34,660 bases of DNA from Candidatus Agathobaculum pullistercoris (GCA_019114345.1 DXFS01000095.1:1-34660); one strand, 5' to 3'; numbered from the stretch's first letter, positions 1 through 7,543 are shown. Translations and numbers: made by a program. Notes: generated by a model from the sequence alone, not told the origin.

Positions 1-6
1 CGTCAT
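1..6 (-). CDS. pstA: Start of phosphate ABC transporter permease PstA (partial)
   Basis: On the minus strand an ATG at 6-4 overlaps the TGA stop of pstC in an ATGA arrangement, and only two codons (Met-Thr) lie inside the window. The gene identity is inferred from order alone: pstS-pstC is normally followed by pstA, the second membrane subunit of the PstSCAB phosphate importer. The overlap implies translational coupling with pstC. Nothing of the protein itself can be checked here. Confidence 0.55.
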
Positions 7-905
7 GCGTCCTTCCTCCTTTTGAGCACCGAGAACGCCAGATTGATCAGCAGGATGAACACAAACAGCACAACGCCGGTAGCAATCAGCGCCTCACGGT
101 GCAGGCCGCTCGCATAGCCCATCTCGATGACAATGTTCGCAGTCATGGTGCGGATGCCGTCCAGCAGGCTGGCCGTCAGGCGCGGCTGGTTGCCCGCCAC
201 CATGATAACCGCCATGGTTTCGCCGATCGCGCGGCCGATGCCGAGCACGATGCCCGCCAGCACGCCGGACTTGGCCGCCGGCAGCATAACCGAGAACACC
301 GCGCGCTCATGGGTTGCGCCCATGGCAACCGCGCCCTCATAGTAAGCGTTAGGCACCGCGCGCAGCGCAGCCTCGGATACGCCGATGATGGTCGGCAGGA
401 TCATGATACCGAGCAGGATGGCTGCGGACAGGATGGTCGCACCCGAGGAGATGTCCGCCCCGAAAAACTGGGCCACATCCAGAACGACCGGGGCGATCAC
501 GACCATACCGAAAAAGCCGTATACAATCGACGGGATGCCCGCCAGCAGTTCAGTGCAGGGCTTGAGAATACCGTAAATACGCTTCGGGCAGTAGAACGCC
601 ATGAAAATTGCGGTCAGCAGGCCGATCGGCACACCGACAACGATCGCTCCTGCGGTGATGTAAAGACTGCCGACGATCATCGGCAGGATGCCGTAAATAT
701 CATTACCCGGCCGCCAGGTCGTACCCGTGAGGAAATTCAGGAAACCGATCTCCCTCATGGCCGGCAGGCCGTTGGCAAACAGGAACACGCAGATCAGGGC
801 GACCGCCAGGATAGACGCCAGCGCACAGATAAAGAACACAGCATGCATGATATTCTCGCGCAGGTTAATCCAGCCGCTCCGCTGCCGGGTTGCGGAATCA
901 TTCAT
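3..905 (-). CDS. pstC: Phosphate ABC transporter permease PstC
   Basis: This is one of the two transmembrane subunits of the high-affinity PstSCAB phosphate importer. The 300-residue product has a hydrophobic helix near residues 22-46, then a binding-protein-dependent permease core of alternating hydrophobic segments. It carries the ABC-contacting loop GAVAMGATHERAVFSVMLP followed by the GIGRAIGETMAV stretch typical of PstC. The ATG at 905 is preferred over a TTG at 911, because the AGGGAG ribosome site is 9 bases before the ATG but only 3 before the TTG. It lies 74 bases downstream of pstS and overlaps pstA. Length and motifs are normal for the family. Confidence 0.95.
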   Translation of the reverse strand: MNDSATRQRSGWINLRENIMHAVFFICALASILAVALICVFLFANGLPAMREIGFLNFLTGTTWRPGNDIYGILPMIVGSLYITAGAIVVGVPIGLLTAIFMAFYCPKRIYGILKPCTELLAGIPSIVYGFFGMVVIAPVVLDVAQFFGADISSGATILSAAILLGIMILPTIIGVSEAALRAVPNAYYEGAVAMGATHERAVFSVMLPAAKSGVLAGIVLGIGRAIGETMAVIMVAGNQPRLTASLLDGIRTMTANIVIEMGYASGLHREALIATGVVLFVFILLINLAFSVLKRRKDA

Positions 906-979
906 TATCAATATCTCCCTATATACAGTGGGAAAGGGCGAAAATCCATTCCGCCCTTCATTCCCTGTTCTTCTTGTGC

Positions 980-1876
980 TTACTCCGCTACTTCGGACCA
1001 GTCGGTGGTCTCGCCGACGTAGATGCTGCGGATCTGATCCATGGTCAGGTTGTCAACGGTGTTCGCCGGGTTGACAATAACCGCAATGCCGTCCATTGCA
1101 ATCGCCTGCGCGGTCAGCTGGCCCGCCTCGTCTTCGTGCAGCTCGCGGGACGCCATGCCGATAGCAAAGGTGCCGTCCATTGCGCCGGTCATGCCGGAGG
1201 TGGAGTCAGAGGTCTGCAGGTCGATCTGTGCATTCGGGTTGACTGCCTTATACGCCTCGATCAGCTGCTCCATAACCGGGGATACGGAGGAGGAACCGCC
1301 GACAGTGATCTGGCCGGAAGATCCGTCCGAAGCGAAGGCTTCCGCCTCGTCGTTTACAGTGATGTAGTCCTCGCCGACGATCGCCTGGCCGTCCGCGCTC
1401 ATGATGAAGTTGATGAAGTCAGCCGCAACGCCGGTCGGCTCGCCCTTGGTCGCAATGTTGAACGGACGGGACAGGGTGTAGGTGCCGCTCTTTACGTTAT
1501 CAACAGTCGCCTCAACGCCGTCAACCGTAACCGCCTTAACGGTATCGTTCAGGGAGCCGAGGGAAACATAACCGATCGCAGCTTCGTTGCCCGCAACCGT
1601 GGTCAGAACCGCATCGGTGCGGTTTGCGATCTCAGCCTCAACCGTGGTGTTGTCGCCGTTGTCGTCCTCAACGCCGGTCAGCTCGACGAACGCGCCGCGG
1701 GTGCCGGAGCCGTCCTCACGGGATACAACGTGGATCGCGCCGGACATGCCGGTGGACTCGCTGGTCTGCTCGGTCTGGGAATCGGTGTTTTCAGCGGTGT
1801 TGTTGTTGCCGCCGCAGCCTGCCAGTGCGCCGCACAGCATCAGGCCAGCCAGCAGCAGGGAAACACTCTTTTTCAT
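980..1876 (-). CDS. pstS: Phosphate-binding lipoprotein PstS, domain order circularly permuted
   Basis: This lipid-anchored protein captures phosphate and delivers it to PstCAB. The start at 1876 has AAAGGAG before it and opens a lipoprotein signal with the lipobox LAGC (Cys21). The phosphate-binding blocks are clear but in unusual order. SREDGSGTR (residues 52-60) and the AIGYVSLGSLND region (100-111) come first, and GSSSVSP (194-200), SDSTSGMTGAMDG (223-235) and MASREL (241-246) come last. The chain ends at TDWSEVAE. In ordinary PstS, GSSSVSP is N-terminal and the W-S-E segment runs straight into SREDGSGT. All expected parts are present in 298 residues, so I see a circular permutation rather than a truncation. 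pstC follows, and PhoP-like repeats lie upstream. Confidence 0.93.
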   Translation of the reverse strand: MKKSVSLLLAGLMLCGALAGCGGNNNTAENTDSQTEQTSESTGMSGAIHVVSREDGSGTRGAFVELTGVEDDNGDNTTVEAEIANRTDAVLTTVAGNEAAIGYVSLGSLNDTVKAVTVDGVEATVDNVKSGTYTLSRPFNIATKGEPTGVAADFINFIMSADGQAIVGEDYITVNDEAEAFASDGSSGQITVGGSSSVSPVMEQLIEAYKAVNPNAQIDLQTSDSTSGMTGAMDGTFAIGMASRELHEDEAGQLTAQAIAMDGIAVIVNPANTVDNLTMDQIRSIYVGETTDWSEVAE

Positions 1877-1938
1877 TGGTAATTTCTCCTTTGCAATTGA
1901 TCTTGTTTTTTTACTACATGAACATCTTACGGAGATTA

Positions 1939-1997
1939 TGTAAAATCCAAAAGTGAATGTTTGTAAAATCCGCGTTAAGCGCAAAACCTTGTGTAAA
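1939..1997 (-). promoter_or_regulatory. PhoP-box-like direct repeats upstream of pstS
   Basis: Read on the minus strand, hexamers TTAACG (1978-1973), TTTACA (1967-1962), TTCACT (1957-1952) and TTTACA (1944-1939) follow one another at about 11-13 bp. A further TTTACA lies at 1997-1992. Bacillus PhoP binds TT(A/C/T)ACA-type direct repeats spaced about 11 bp, so this is a good match for phosphate-starvation control. A TAAGAT at 1930-1925 could be the -10. Assignment to PhoP is inference. Confidence 0.65.
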
Positions 1998-2004
1998 GTG
2001 TGCA

Positions 2005-2042
2005 AAAAAGGACGGCGAAACTCCGGTTTCGCCGTCCTTTTT
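2005..2042 (-). terminator. Strong intrinsic terminator after the RHH gene
   Basis: A perfect 17-bp stem (2005-2021 with 2026-2042) closes a TCCG loop and carries an A-run on the left arm that becomes a T-run on the minus strand. It ends the 2099-2245 minus-strand gene and insulates pstS from it. The right arm ends in five Ts, so it may also work on the plus strand. Confidence 0.9.
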
Positions 2043-2098
2043 CACCTATTTCATATATGTTTGCTCTTGCGGGCACAGTACTCCACCCAGTGTGACAC

Positions 2099-2245
2099 CT
2101 ATTTTTCCTTTTCTTCCAAGTGGCGACGCAGCACTTGATTGATATACTGCGAAACCGACCGGTCATCTTCTTCTGCCAGTTCATGTACCTTTTCCAGGAT
2201 GTCACTGTCCAACGTGATCGAGATTTTCTTTTTCAGCGGTCTCAT
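2099..2245 (-). CDS. Small ribbon-helix-helix (CopG/Arc-type) DNA-binding protein
   Basis: A 48-residue product is encoded from an ATG at 2245 with GGGAG 9 bases upstream. It begins MRPLKKKISITLDSDILEKV and continues HELAEEDDRSVSQYINQVL to a charged end. The pattern is a basic strand (KKKISITLD), a helix (ILEKVHELAEE), then SVSQYINQVLRRHLEE as second helix, which is the ribbon-helix-helix fold of CopG/Arc regulators. Such proteins bind operators as dimers and often control themselves or act as antitoxins. It diverges from the small membrane-protein gene at 2350, and a tandem repeat between them is a plausible operator. No toxin-like partner is adjacent on the same strand. Confidence 0.8.
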   Translation of the reverse strand: MRPLKKKISITLDSDILEKVHELAEEDDRSVSQYINQVLRRHLEEKEK

Positions 2246-2305
2246 CAGCTTCACTCCCTGCACGAATCATACCACTGTATCGCTTTTAATATTGTATTAT
2301 CGCTT

Positions 2306-2325
2306 AAAGTAGTATAAAGTAGTAT
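2306..2325. promoter_or_regulatory. Tandem AAAGTAGTAT repeat, candidate RHH operator
   Basis: AAAGTAGTAT occurs twice in direct succession (2306-2315 and 2316-2325), one helical turn apart, in the AT-rich space between the divergent RHH gene and the 2350 gene. Tandem short repeats are typical operators for ribbon-helix-helix dimers. Both divergent promoters must lie in 2246-2349. The assignment is inference. Confidence 0.45.
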
Positions 2326-2349
2326 TATCATATTTGCGGAGTGATTCTC

Positions 2350-2643
2350 ATGAAAAATATTACAAAGCTTCAATTCCTGCTTTTTACTCTGGCCGCCCTG
2401 AGTTTGCTGCTTTCTATCGTCATTTACTCTTATGAAACCGGCTATGAGCATGGTTATGATGCCTACCAGAGAGAACCGACTGTAGTCACCATTCGGAAAA
2501 CGCCGCAATATACCGGCGATATCCAAACGCAAATCTATCACGGCGAATGGTGCAGCCATACCGTCGACCCTTATTATGCCATTTATTTTGATAAACCCGA
2601 TGTTGCAGAGACACTTGGCTATGAAGCCTGCATATTTTTCTAA
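2350..2643 (+). CDS. Small membrane-anchored protein with an Ada-like Cys/His tail
   Basis: The 97-residue product starts at ATG 2350 (GGAG 8 bases upstream) and has a single hydrophobic anchor at about residues 8-29 (LQFLLFTLAALSLLLSIVIY). The remaining part has the spacing Y-x-G-x6-YHGEWC, then YYAIYF, then AETLGYEAC. This resembles the short zinc-binding-like domain (YH-x3-C ... GY-x-PC-x2-C) seen at the end of many Clostridia surface proteins, but the final Cys is replaced by Phe (ACIFF-stop). The function is unknown. The divergent RHH regulator is its only obvious partner. Confidence 0.65.
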   Translation: MKNITKLQFLLFTLAALSLLLSIVIYSYETGYEHGYDAYQREPTVVTIRKTPQYTGDIQTQIYHGEWCSHTVDPYYAIYFDKPDVAETLGYEACIFF

Positions 2644-2681
2644 AGATATCCTTGTGAGCTTATAATCCACTTGAAAATCTT

Positions 2682-2710
2682 TTGCTTCCTGCGCCGAACT
2701 GCGGTATCAT
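2682..2710 (+). promoter_or_regulatory. Candidate promoter of the PfkB-family gene
   Basis: TTGCTT (2682-2687) and TATCAT (2705-2710) are separated by 17 bases and lie about 35 bases before the AAGGAGG-led start of the kinase gene. Confidence 0.5.
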
Positions 2711-2745
2711 TATAGTACATAGCAAGGACAAAGGAGGCTGCTGCC

Positions 2746-3669
2746 ATGATCTATACCGTCACGCTCAACCCCTCGCTAGACTACCTCGTCCGTACGGATG
2801 CACTGCGCCCGGGCGCGTTATGCCGTACCCACGATGAAACGCTCTACCCGGGCGGCAAGGGCGTCAACGTATCGCTTGTCTGCGCCGCGCTCGGCCTGCC
2901 GACGCGCGCGCTCGGCTTCATTGCGGGACGCACGGGCGCGATGTTCGCTTCCCTGCTTGCCGAAACCGGCGTGGAATACGATTTCTGCCGTCTGGAACAG
3001 GGCATGACGCGCATCAATGTCAAGGTTTCCGCCCATGAACAGACCGAGCTCAACGCCGCCGGCCCCGCTATCCCCGCGGCGGCGATCAAGCGGCTGGCCG
3101 CGACGCTTGACACGCTCGGCGAGGGCGACTGGCTGGTGCTGTCCGGCTCGCTGCCGGCGGACGTCCCCGCGGACACCTATGCCCGCCTGCTGGACCGCGT
3201 CCGCGGGCGCGGCGTCCAAACGCTGGTGGATACCTCGGGCGACGCGCTCAAGAACGCCCTGCCCTGCGCGCCGGATCTGATCAAGCCCAGCCTCCAAGTG
3301 CTGGACGAGCTGGTCGGCGGCGCGCCGCGCACCCCGGCGGGCATCGCAGCCTGCGCCCGCGAGCTGCAGCGCGCCGGCGCGCAGGATATCCTGATCCCGC
3401 TCGGGGACGGTGGAGCTGTGCTCGTCCCCGCGTCAGGCGACGCGCTGTACCTGCCTGCCGCGCCGGTCGAACCCGTGCAGCCGGTCGGCATGAACGACTC
3501 CATGGCCGCCGGCTGGCTGTATGCCAAGGCGCACCATTTCTCCGCCCCCGACGCCCTGCGCTTTGCCGCCGCCGCGGGCACTGCGGCTATGCTCTCTGCC
3601 TGGCTGCCCGACCGGCATGCGGTCGAAAGCGCGCTTGCGCGGACTGAACAGCCGCGGCCCTGTCAGTAA
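2746..3669 (+). CDS. 1-phosphofructokinase-like PfkB-family sugar kinase with altered catalytic motifs
   Basis: The N-terminal half reads like FruK/LacC kinases: TVTLNPSLDY (residues 4-13), PGGKGVNVS (35-43), LGFIAGRTG (56-64), RINVKV (89-94) and LSGSLP (132-137). The C-terminal half departs from the family. The usual KPNxxEL magnesium motif is KPSLQVL (180-186), the GAGD anion-hole/catalytic motif is GMND (248-251, Asp kept), and the nucleotide strand is PLGDGGAVLV. The length of 307 is normal and the frame is open, so it is not an obvious pseudogene. It stands alone with its own promoter, without fruA or fruR. It could be a kinase with shifted specificity or a low-activity paralogue. Confidence 0.8.
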   Translation: MIYTVTLNPSLDYLVRTDALRPGALCRTHDETLYPGGKGVNVSLVCAALGLPTRALGFIAGRTGAMFASLLAETGVEYDFCRLEQGMTRINVKVSAHEQTELNAAGPAIPAAAIKRLAATLDTLGEGDWLVLSGSLPADVPADTYARLLDRVRGRGVQTLVDTSGDALKNALPCAPDLIKPSLQVLDELVGGAPRTPAGIAACARELQRAGAQDILIPLGDGGAVLVPASGDALYLPAAPVEPVQPVGMNDSMAAGWLYAKAHHFSAPDALRFAAAAGTAAMLSAWLPDRHAVESALARTEQPRPCQ

Positions 3670-3758
3670 CCAGCTTCCCTGCCATGATCCAACCGCAAAC
3701 CAACCAGCATCTTCCCTATACTGTATTGCATACCAGAGCGGAAATCTCACCCTGCGGT

Positions 3759-3787
3759 TTGACAGCATGCATCCAGTCTGCTATAAT
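3759..3787 (+). promoter_or_regulatory. Consensus sigma-A promoter for tRNA-Leu
   Basis: TTGACA (3759-3764) and TATAAT (3782-3787) are both perfect consensus with a 17-base spacer, and the -10 ends 8 bases before the mature tRNA. Confidence 0.92.
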
Positions 3788-3795
3788 CTTTTTAT

Positions 3796-3882
3796 GCCGC
3801 CATGGCGGAACTGGTAGACGCAGGGGACTTAAAATCCCCCGGTAGCGATACTGTGCCGGTTCGATTCCGGCTGGCGGCACCA
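3796..3882 (+). tRNA. tRNA-Leu (anticodon TAA)
   Basis: The acceptor arms GCCGCCA and TGGCGGC pair fully. The anticodon stem GGGGA/TCCCC closes the loop CTTAAAA, giving anticodon TAA (reads UUA). The long variable arm is typical of Leu, the T arm contains GGTTCGATTCC, and CCA is encoded. The 87-nt length fits a class II tRNA. Confidence 0.97.
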
Positions 3883-3895
3883 AATGGAATACCTG

Positions 3896-3945
3896 AAAAC
3901 AGAACGGAAGGCTGACCAGACAGGGCAGCCTTCCGTTCTGTTTTT
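3896..3945 (+). terminator. Bidirectional intrinsic terminator after tRNA-Leu
   Basis: A 19-bp stem (3896-3914 with 3926-3944) ends in a T-run and starts with an A-run. It can stop the tRNA transcript on the plus strand and the histidine-kinase operon coming from the minus strand. Confidence 0.92.
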
Positions 3946-4045
3946 GATCCGCATGTACATATATAGCAATCCAGCGCAGAAAGCAGCCGAAGGATCCGTA
4001 AGCAGCGCTTTCCGGAGAATATTTCTGTCCAAAACACTTCAGTTC

Positions 4046-5314
4046 CTATAATACGATCCGCAGGATGAACCAGCCGTCCCTGGTTTCATACTGGCAGGAT
4101 GCCCGGTATTTCCTGCAAAATGCAGCAATCGACTGGGTTCCCCATCCATGCCCGGCCTTACTGGGCCCGGGCATGCCGCGGGCATCCAGCCTTACAGTCC
4201 CCGCGCAGGTATTTTTTATCTCCATCATCAGCTGCGGATGGGCAATCACCCTGCATTGCAGCCTTCTTTCGTCCTCCGGCAGTTCCAGGCAGGCATGGAT
4301 CGCATTTTCCAGCGCGTTAGCCAGCACAATGGCAAATTCCCCTTCTGCTACCGGAAGGGAATCCGGCAGCGCGATGCGGACATCTGTCCGGATCTTCTGC
4401 TGCTTTGCCTCTTCCAAATAGGCTGTAAATACCGCATCCATCACGGGCGGCCGGCACCAATGCTCTGTTTTTTTCTCGTTCAGCCGCTGTTCAGACAGCC
4501 CGATAAAATCCAGGGCAGCCCGGGTTTTGCCCTTTTTCACCAGCTCACCCACGGTCAGCAGTCTGTGGCGCAGGTCGTGCCGCTCCACCCGAACCATTTC
4601 TTCCGCTCCGCGGATCGCATCCATACGCTTCTGCAGTGCGGAAACCTGCATGGAAAACATTTGCGCATCGTGCCGTGCTTCCTCCTCCCGCTGCACCAGG
4701 GAAAGGAAAACCATCAGCACCGCGTAAAACCCGATCATGAGGCAGGATATCGCCGGTTTCAGCATCGTACTGCTCAGCGACTCCCCCACATATCCAGGGA
4801 TCAGATATATGCCAATCCAGTAGTACATGGCAATGATCAGGCACATCATCCACCACCCGCGGTTCAGCAGCAGACAGACGCGGTAGAACAGCGGGCGAAG
4901 CCAGCGCATTAAAAACCAGAACATACCGGCAGTAAGCAGGAGATATGCAGACAGCAGCGACCAGAACTGCTGTCCGGTCAGATAAAAAACCAGCCCTCCC
5001 CCATGGTGGATCAGGTTGCAAAACAATACCGCAGAGAAAATTTGAAAGACCAGACGCCATCCGCGGATACTGCTGAGCAGCATAAAAAGCAGCAGGGACG
5101 GCAAATGGACAATCAGCGGATATGCCTGCACCAGGGTATCGATTCCCGCCTCCAGATACACCAGTACAACCAATGCACTGATCATTATTATAGCGCTGCA
5201 GACAATCCATACGGTTCGGCATCGTGAAAAACGGCTCTCTACGAAAGCGGCTCCCATCGACAGGCCCACCACTGTCATATAGAGCATAATGAACAATCTT
5301 ACCCAATCGGACAT
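4046..5314 (-). CDS. GHKL-type sensor histidine kinase (AgrC/VirS-like)
   Basis: The 422-residue product has about six hydrophobic segments between residues 5 and 205, then a coiled linker, the phospho-acceptor motif ERHDLRHRL (His246), the N-box ANALENAIHAC (332-342) and a G-box AGHGWGTQSI (387-396). This is the HPK10/GHKL class, which usually phosphorylates LytTR regulators and often senses peptides or other small ligands at the membrane. It overlaps the upstream regulator gene by 16 bases, so the two are translationally linked. I found no agrB/agrD pair next to it, so the signal is unknown. Confidence 0.92.
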   Translation of the reverse strand: MSDWVRLFIMLYMTVVGLSMGAAFVESRFSRCRTVWIVCSAIIMISALVVLVYLEAGIDTLVQAYPLIVHLPSLLLFMLLSSIRGWRLVFQIFSAVLFCNLIHHGGGLVFYLTGQQFWSLLSAYLLLTAGMFWFLMRWLRPLFYRVCLLLNRGWWMMCLIIAMYYWIGIYLIPGYVGESLSSTMLKPAISCLMIGFYAVLMVFLSLVQREEEARHDAQMFSMQVSALQKRMDAIRGAEEMVRVERHDLRHRLLTVGELVKKGKTRAALDFIGLSEQRLNEKKTEHWCRPPVMDAVFTAYLEEAKQQKIRTDVRIALPDSLPVAEGEFAIVLANALENAIHACLELPEDERRLQCRVIAHPQLMMEIKNTCAGTVRLDARGMPGPSKAGHGWGTQSIAAFCRKYRASCQYETRDGWFILRIVL

Positions 5315-6045
5315 CCAGAATCTTCCTCCAGCCAGAATCTGCCCCAGTTATCCTTAAATGAAGACGCACTGCGCGGCAGTATCAGCCTCCCGCCATTGTC
5401 CAGAAGTGCCTCCCGGCCATCCACGCCGGTAACATGCTCCATATTCACCAGGAAGCTGGCCCCGCACATGCAGAATCGCCGTTCTTCCGTCAGCGGATGG
5501 ACTGCATCACGGAACGTGCAGCGGATCGTCTGCGTATCCACTGTTCCATCCGTGCAGTAGTACCGCACACGTCGTCCGATCCGTTCCGCATACAGAATAT
5601 GATCCATCCGAATATGTCTCGGCCCGTCTGGCGTCATCACTAAAATCCCCCTGCTTCGGCGCTGCTGCAGCTTCTCTGCTGCTTCATCCAGCAAGCCAAA
5701 CAGTTTTTTCTCGGTTACCGGCTTGATCAGATAGAAAAAAGCCCGCGCCATATAGCTGTCCACTGCGTATTCGCTGGATGTGGTCAGGTAAATAATTTCG
5801 CCGCCGTCGCCCATTTTGCGCAATTCCATGCCTGTCTGGATACCATTCAGCCCCGGCATGATAATATCCAGAATATACAGGTCAAAGCCACCCTGTTCCC
5901 TGACGCGGGACAGCAGTGTGCGGCTGTCTGAAAACACGCTGATTCGGCCCGGAAGCGCCGGCCGCGCCCGGAAATAGTCTTGCAGCATCCTTTCCATTTG
6001 TTCCAACTGTGCCGATTCATCGTCGCAGGCGGCAATTTTCAGCAT
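5299..6045 (-). CDS. LytTR-family response regulator (AgrA/VirR-like)
   Basis: The start at 6045 is chosen because AAAGGAG lies 9 bases before it; an in-frame ATG at 6066 would place that site inside the gene. Residues 1-125 form a receiver with acidic pair D8-D9, phospho-acceptor Asp60 in YILDIIMPGLNG, Thr89 and Lys108. Residues about 138-240 form a LytTR DNA-binding domain (RMDHILYAER ... FLVNMEHV). It should bind paired short direct repeats and activate transcription. It is the first gene of a two-gene operon with the GHKL kinase and diverges from the diguanylate cyclase at 6422, a candidate target. Confidence 0.93.
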   Translation of the reverse strand: MLKIAACDDESAQLEQMERMLQDYFRARPALPGRISVFSDSRTLLSRVREQGGFDLYILDIIMPGLNGIQTGMELRKMGDGGEIIYLTTSSEYAVDSYMARAFFYLIKPVTEKKLFGLLDEAAEKLQQRRSRGILVMTPDGPRHIRMDHILYAERIGRRVRYYCTDGTVDTQTIRCTFRDAVHPLTEERRFCMCGASFLVNMEHVTGVDGREALLDNGGRLILPRSASSFKDNWGRFWLEEDSGCPIG

Positions 6046-6117
6046 TGCGTGTTTCTCCTTTATCATCCATTTTATCTTCAGAAATAAATCCTTTTTTATC
6101 CTGGTATTTTTATTTTG

Positions 6118-6146
6118 ACGATATCACGAAACCATCCGTACGTCAA
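6118..6146 (-). promoter_or_regulatory. Candidate promoter of the LytTR/GHKL operon
   Basis: On the minus strand TTGACG (6146-6141) and TATCGT (6123-6118) are separated by 17 bases, about 70 bases before the regulator's start. An inverted TTGACG/CGTCAA pair (6115-6120 and 6141-6146) brackets the element. Confidence 0.5.
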
Positions 6147-6257
6147 GCATCCTCTGCCCGCACCGAAATGCAATTTTTCCAGAAAGGATCCATCTTTTCA
6201 GGCAGACCGTCTTCAGCCAGACCGGAAATCGCGTGTCCGCGCCGTCGAATCATGATG

Positions 6258-6323
6258 AATTTTGCGCATATATGAACAAATTTTGCAACTGCACTTCCCC
6301 GCACCCTCACCGTTCATTATAAT
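6258..6323 (+). promoter_or_regulatory. Direct repeats and -10 upstream of the diguanylate cyclase
   Basis: This belongs to the 376-base gap 6046-6421. AATTTTGC occurs at 6258-6265 and 6279-6286, 21 bp apart, which is two helical turns and the spacing at which LytTR regulators contact DNA. TATAAT at 6318-6323 lacks a good -35 in the matching place, as expected for an activated promoter. The sequence does not match the AgrA consensus closely. The rest of the gap shows no gene. Confidence 0.35.
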
Positions 6324-6421
6324 ATAAAATATTATTTAATACTTTTTTTCAACAAAACAAAATGCAGCTGTGCCGTGATCCGGCTCAAATGGAAATCTGC
6401 AACCGTGGAGAGGAATGTCTT

Positions 6422-7543
6422 ATGAAGCAGTCTATACTGAAATTTTTGTCTGCACCGCCGGAAATCAGATCGGAATTGCGGCAGGATGCTTTCCTGAAAA
6501 ACCGGCGTTCGCTTTTTTTGATCTGTATCATGATTTTTTTCATGGAGCTGTTTAACATTGCCCGCGTGCTTTTCTGGTCCCGATCTGGTCTGGATTCGGT
6601 CAACAACCGGATCTATTTCGGGCTGTACTGCGCGCTGCTGCTTTCCGCAGCCCTTTACCTGTTGCTGGACCGCCTTCTTCGGCAGCGTTCTGCACGGCTG
6701 CAGCAGGCCGTACAGTATGGTTCCGTATTCTTCTTTTTTCTGTGGCATGCACTGCTCAATTCCTATGACCTCATGCGGGATCCTTTCGGAGGCACCGGCG
6801 TTTTTGTCACGGCAGTGCTTGCGTTGGCAGTTTTTATACACATGCCGGCGGCTTTCAGCATCACCGCCTATGTTCTGACCTATGTATTGTTCCTGCTTCT
6901 TTCCCACTCCAATATGACGAGCGGGGATATCATCAATCTGACCTTCAGCACCATTGTTGCGCTGGCCGTCTCATTAACTGACATGCACAATCTTTCTACT
7001 ATCATCTCCCAGCGCCGGGCGCTTGAAAATGCCAATGCCCAGCTGCAGGCAATGTCGCAAAAAGACCCGCTTACAGGCCTGCTCAATAAAACAGCCTTTC
7101 AAAGCCATACAGAGCTGGCCATCCGGAACGCCGGCTCGTCGGATGCCTTTGCGCTTTTGCTGATTGATTTAGATAACTTTAAGCGTATCAACGACTTATT
7201 CGGACACTTATGCGGCGACTATGTCATTGAACAGACGGCAGAGGCATTGCAGTCCGCCTTTCCGGATGCCGCGGGGATCGGCCGTGTCGGCGGGGACGAA
7301 TTTGCCGTAGCGCTGTATGGCCCAGCCGCCGCACGCCCTGAAGCCGCAAGCCGGCAGCTGATCCAGTCTCTCGTCAGCCTGCAGTGGCGGGACGAACCGG
7401 TGCATGCCTGCTGCAGCATCGGTATCTGCCGGACAGCACACCCCGATGTCGCATACCGGAAGCTCTATGAGCTGGCAGACCATGCATTATATCAAGCAAA
7501 ACGGCTCGGCAAAGGACGTTATTACATTTTCACCCCTGATTAA
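6422..7543 (+). CDS. Membrane-bound diguanylate cyclase (GGDEF)
   Basis: It makes the second messenger cyclic-di-GMP from two GTP. The start at 6422 has GAGAGGA in place; an upstream in-frame ATG at 6362 has none. Residues about 31-190 form some six membrane helices with no recognised sensor name. A short linker leads to the GGDEF domain (from about 212), with KDPLTGLLNK, DLDNFKRINDLFGH and an intact GGDEF at 290-294. No RxxD inhibitory site is at the expected position (AFPD there), so product inhibition may be weak. It is the first gene of the c-di-GMP/polysaccharide region and is separated from DUF4956 by a 245-base structured gap. Confidence 0.93.
   Translation: MKQSILKFLSAPPEIRSELRQDAFLKNRRSLFLICIMIFFMELFNIARVLFWSRSGLDSVNNRIYFGLYCALLLSAALYLLLDRLLRQRSARLQQAVQYGSVFFFFLWHALLNSYDLMRDPFGGTGVFVTAVLALAVFIHMPAAFSITAYVLTYVLFLLLSHSNMTSGDIINLTFSTIVALAVSLTDMHNLSTIISQRRALENANAQLQAMSQKDPLTGLLNKTAFQSHTELAIRNAGSSDAFALLLIDLDNFKRINDLFGHLCGDYVIEQTAEALQSAFPDAAGIGRVGGDEFAVALYGPAAARPEAASRQLIQSLVSLQWRDEPVHACCSIGICRTAHPDVAYRKLYELADHALYQAKRLGKGRYYIFTPD

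Noticed and set aside
2251-2670. 139-codon minus-strand frame opposite the 2350 gene
   Set aside because: It runs over the divergent promoter region and the better-supported plus-strand gene, with no start context or recognisable domain.
3792-4037. 81-codon minus-strand frame reading through the tRNA-Leu antisense (SRNRTGTVSLPGDFKSPAS)
   Set aside because: This peptide is the usual artefact of translating a tRNA-Leu backwards, and a strong terminator interrupts the frame.
3946-6421. agrD-type signal peptide gene next to the GHKL kinase
   Set aside because: No short frame with a Cys/Ser ring motif and ribosome site, and no agrB homologue, was found near the kinase.
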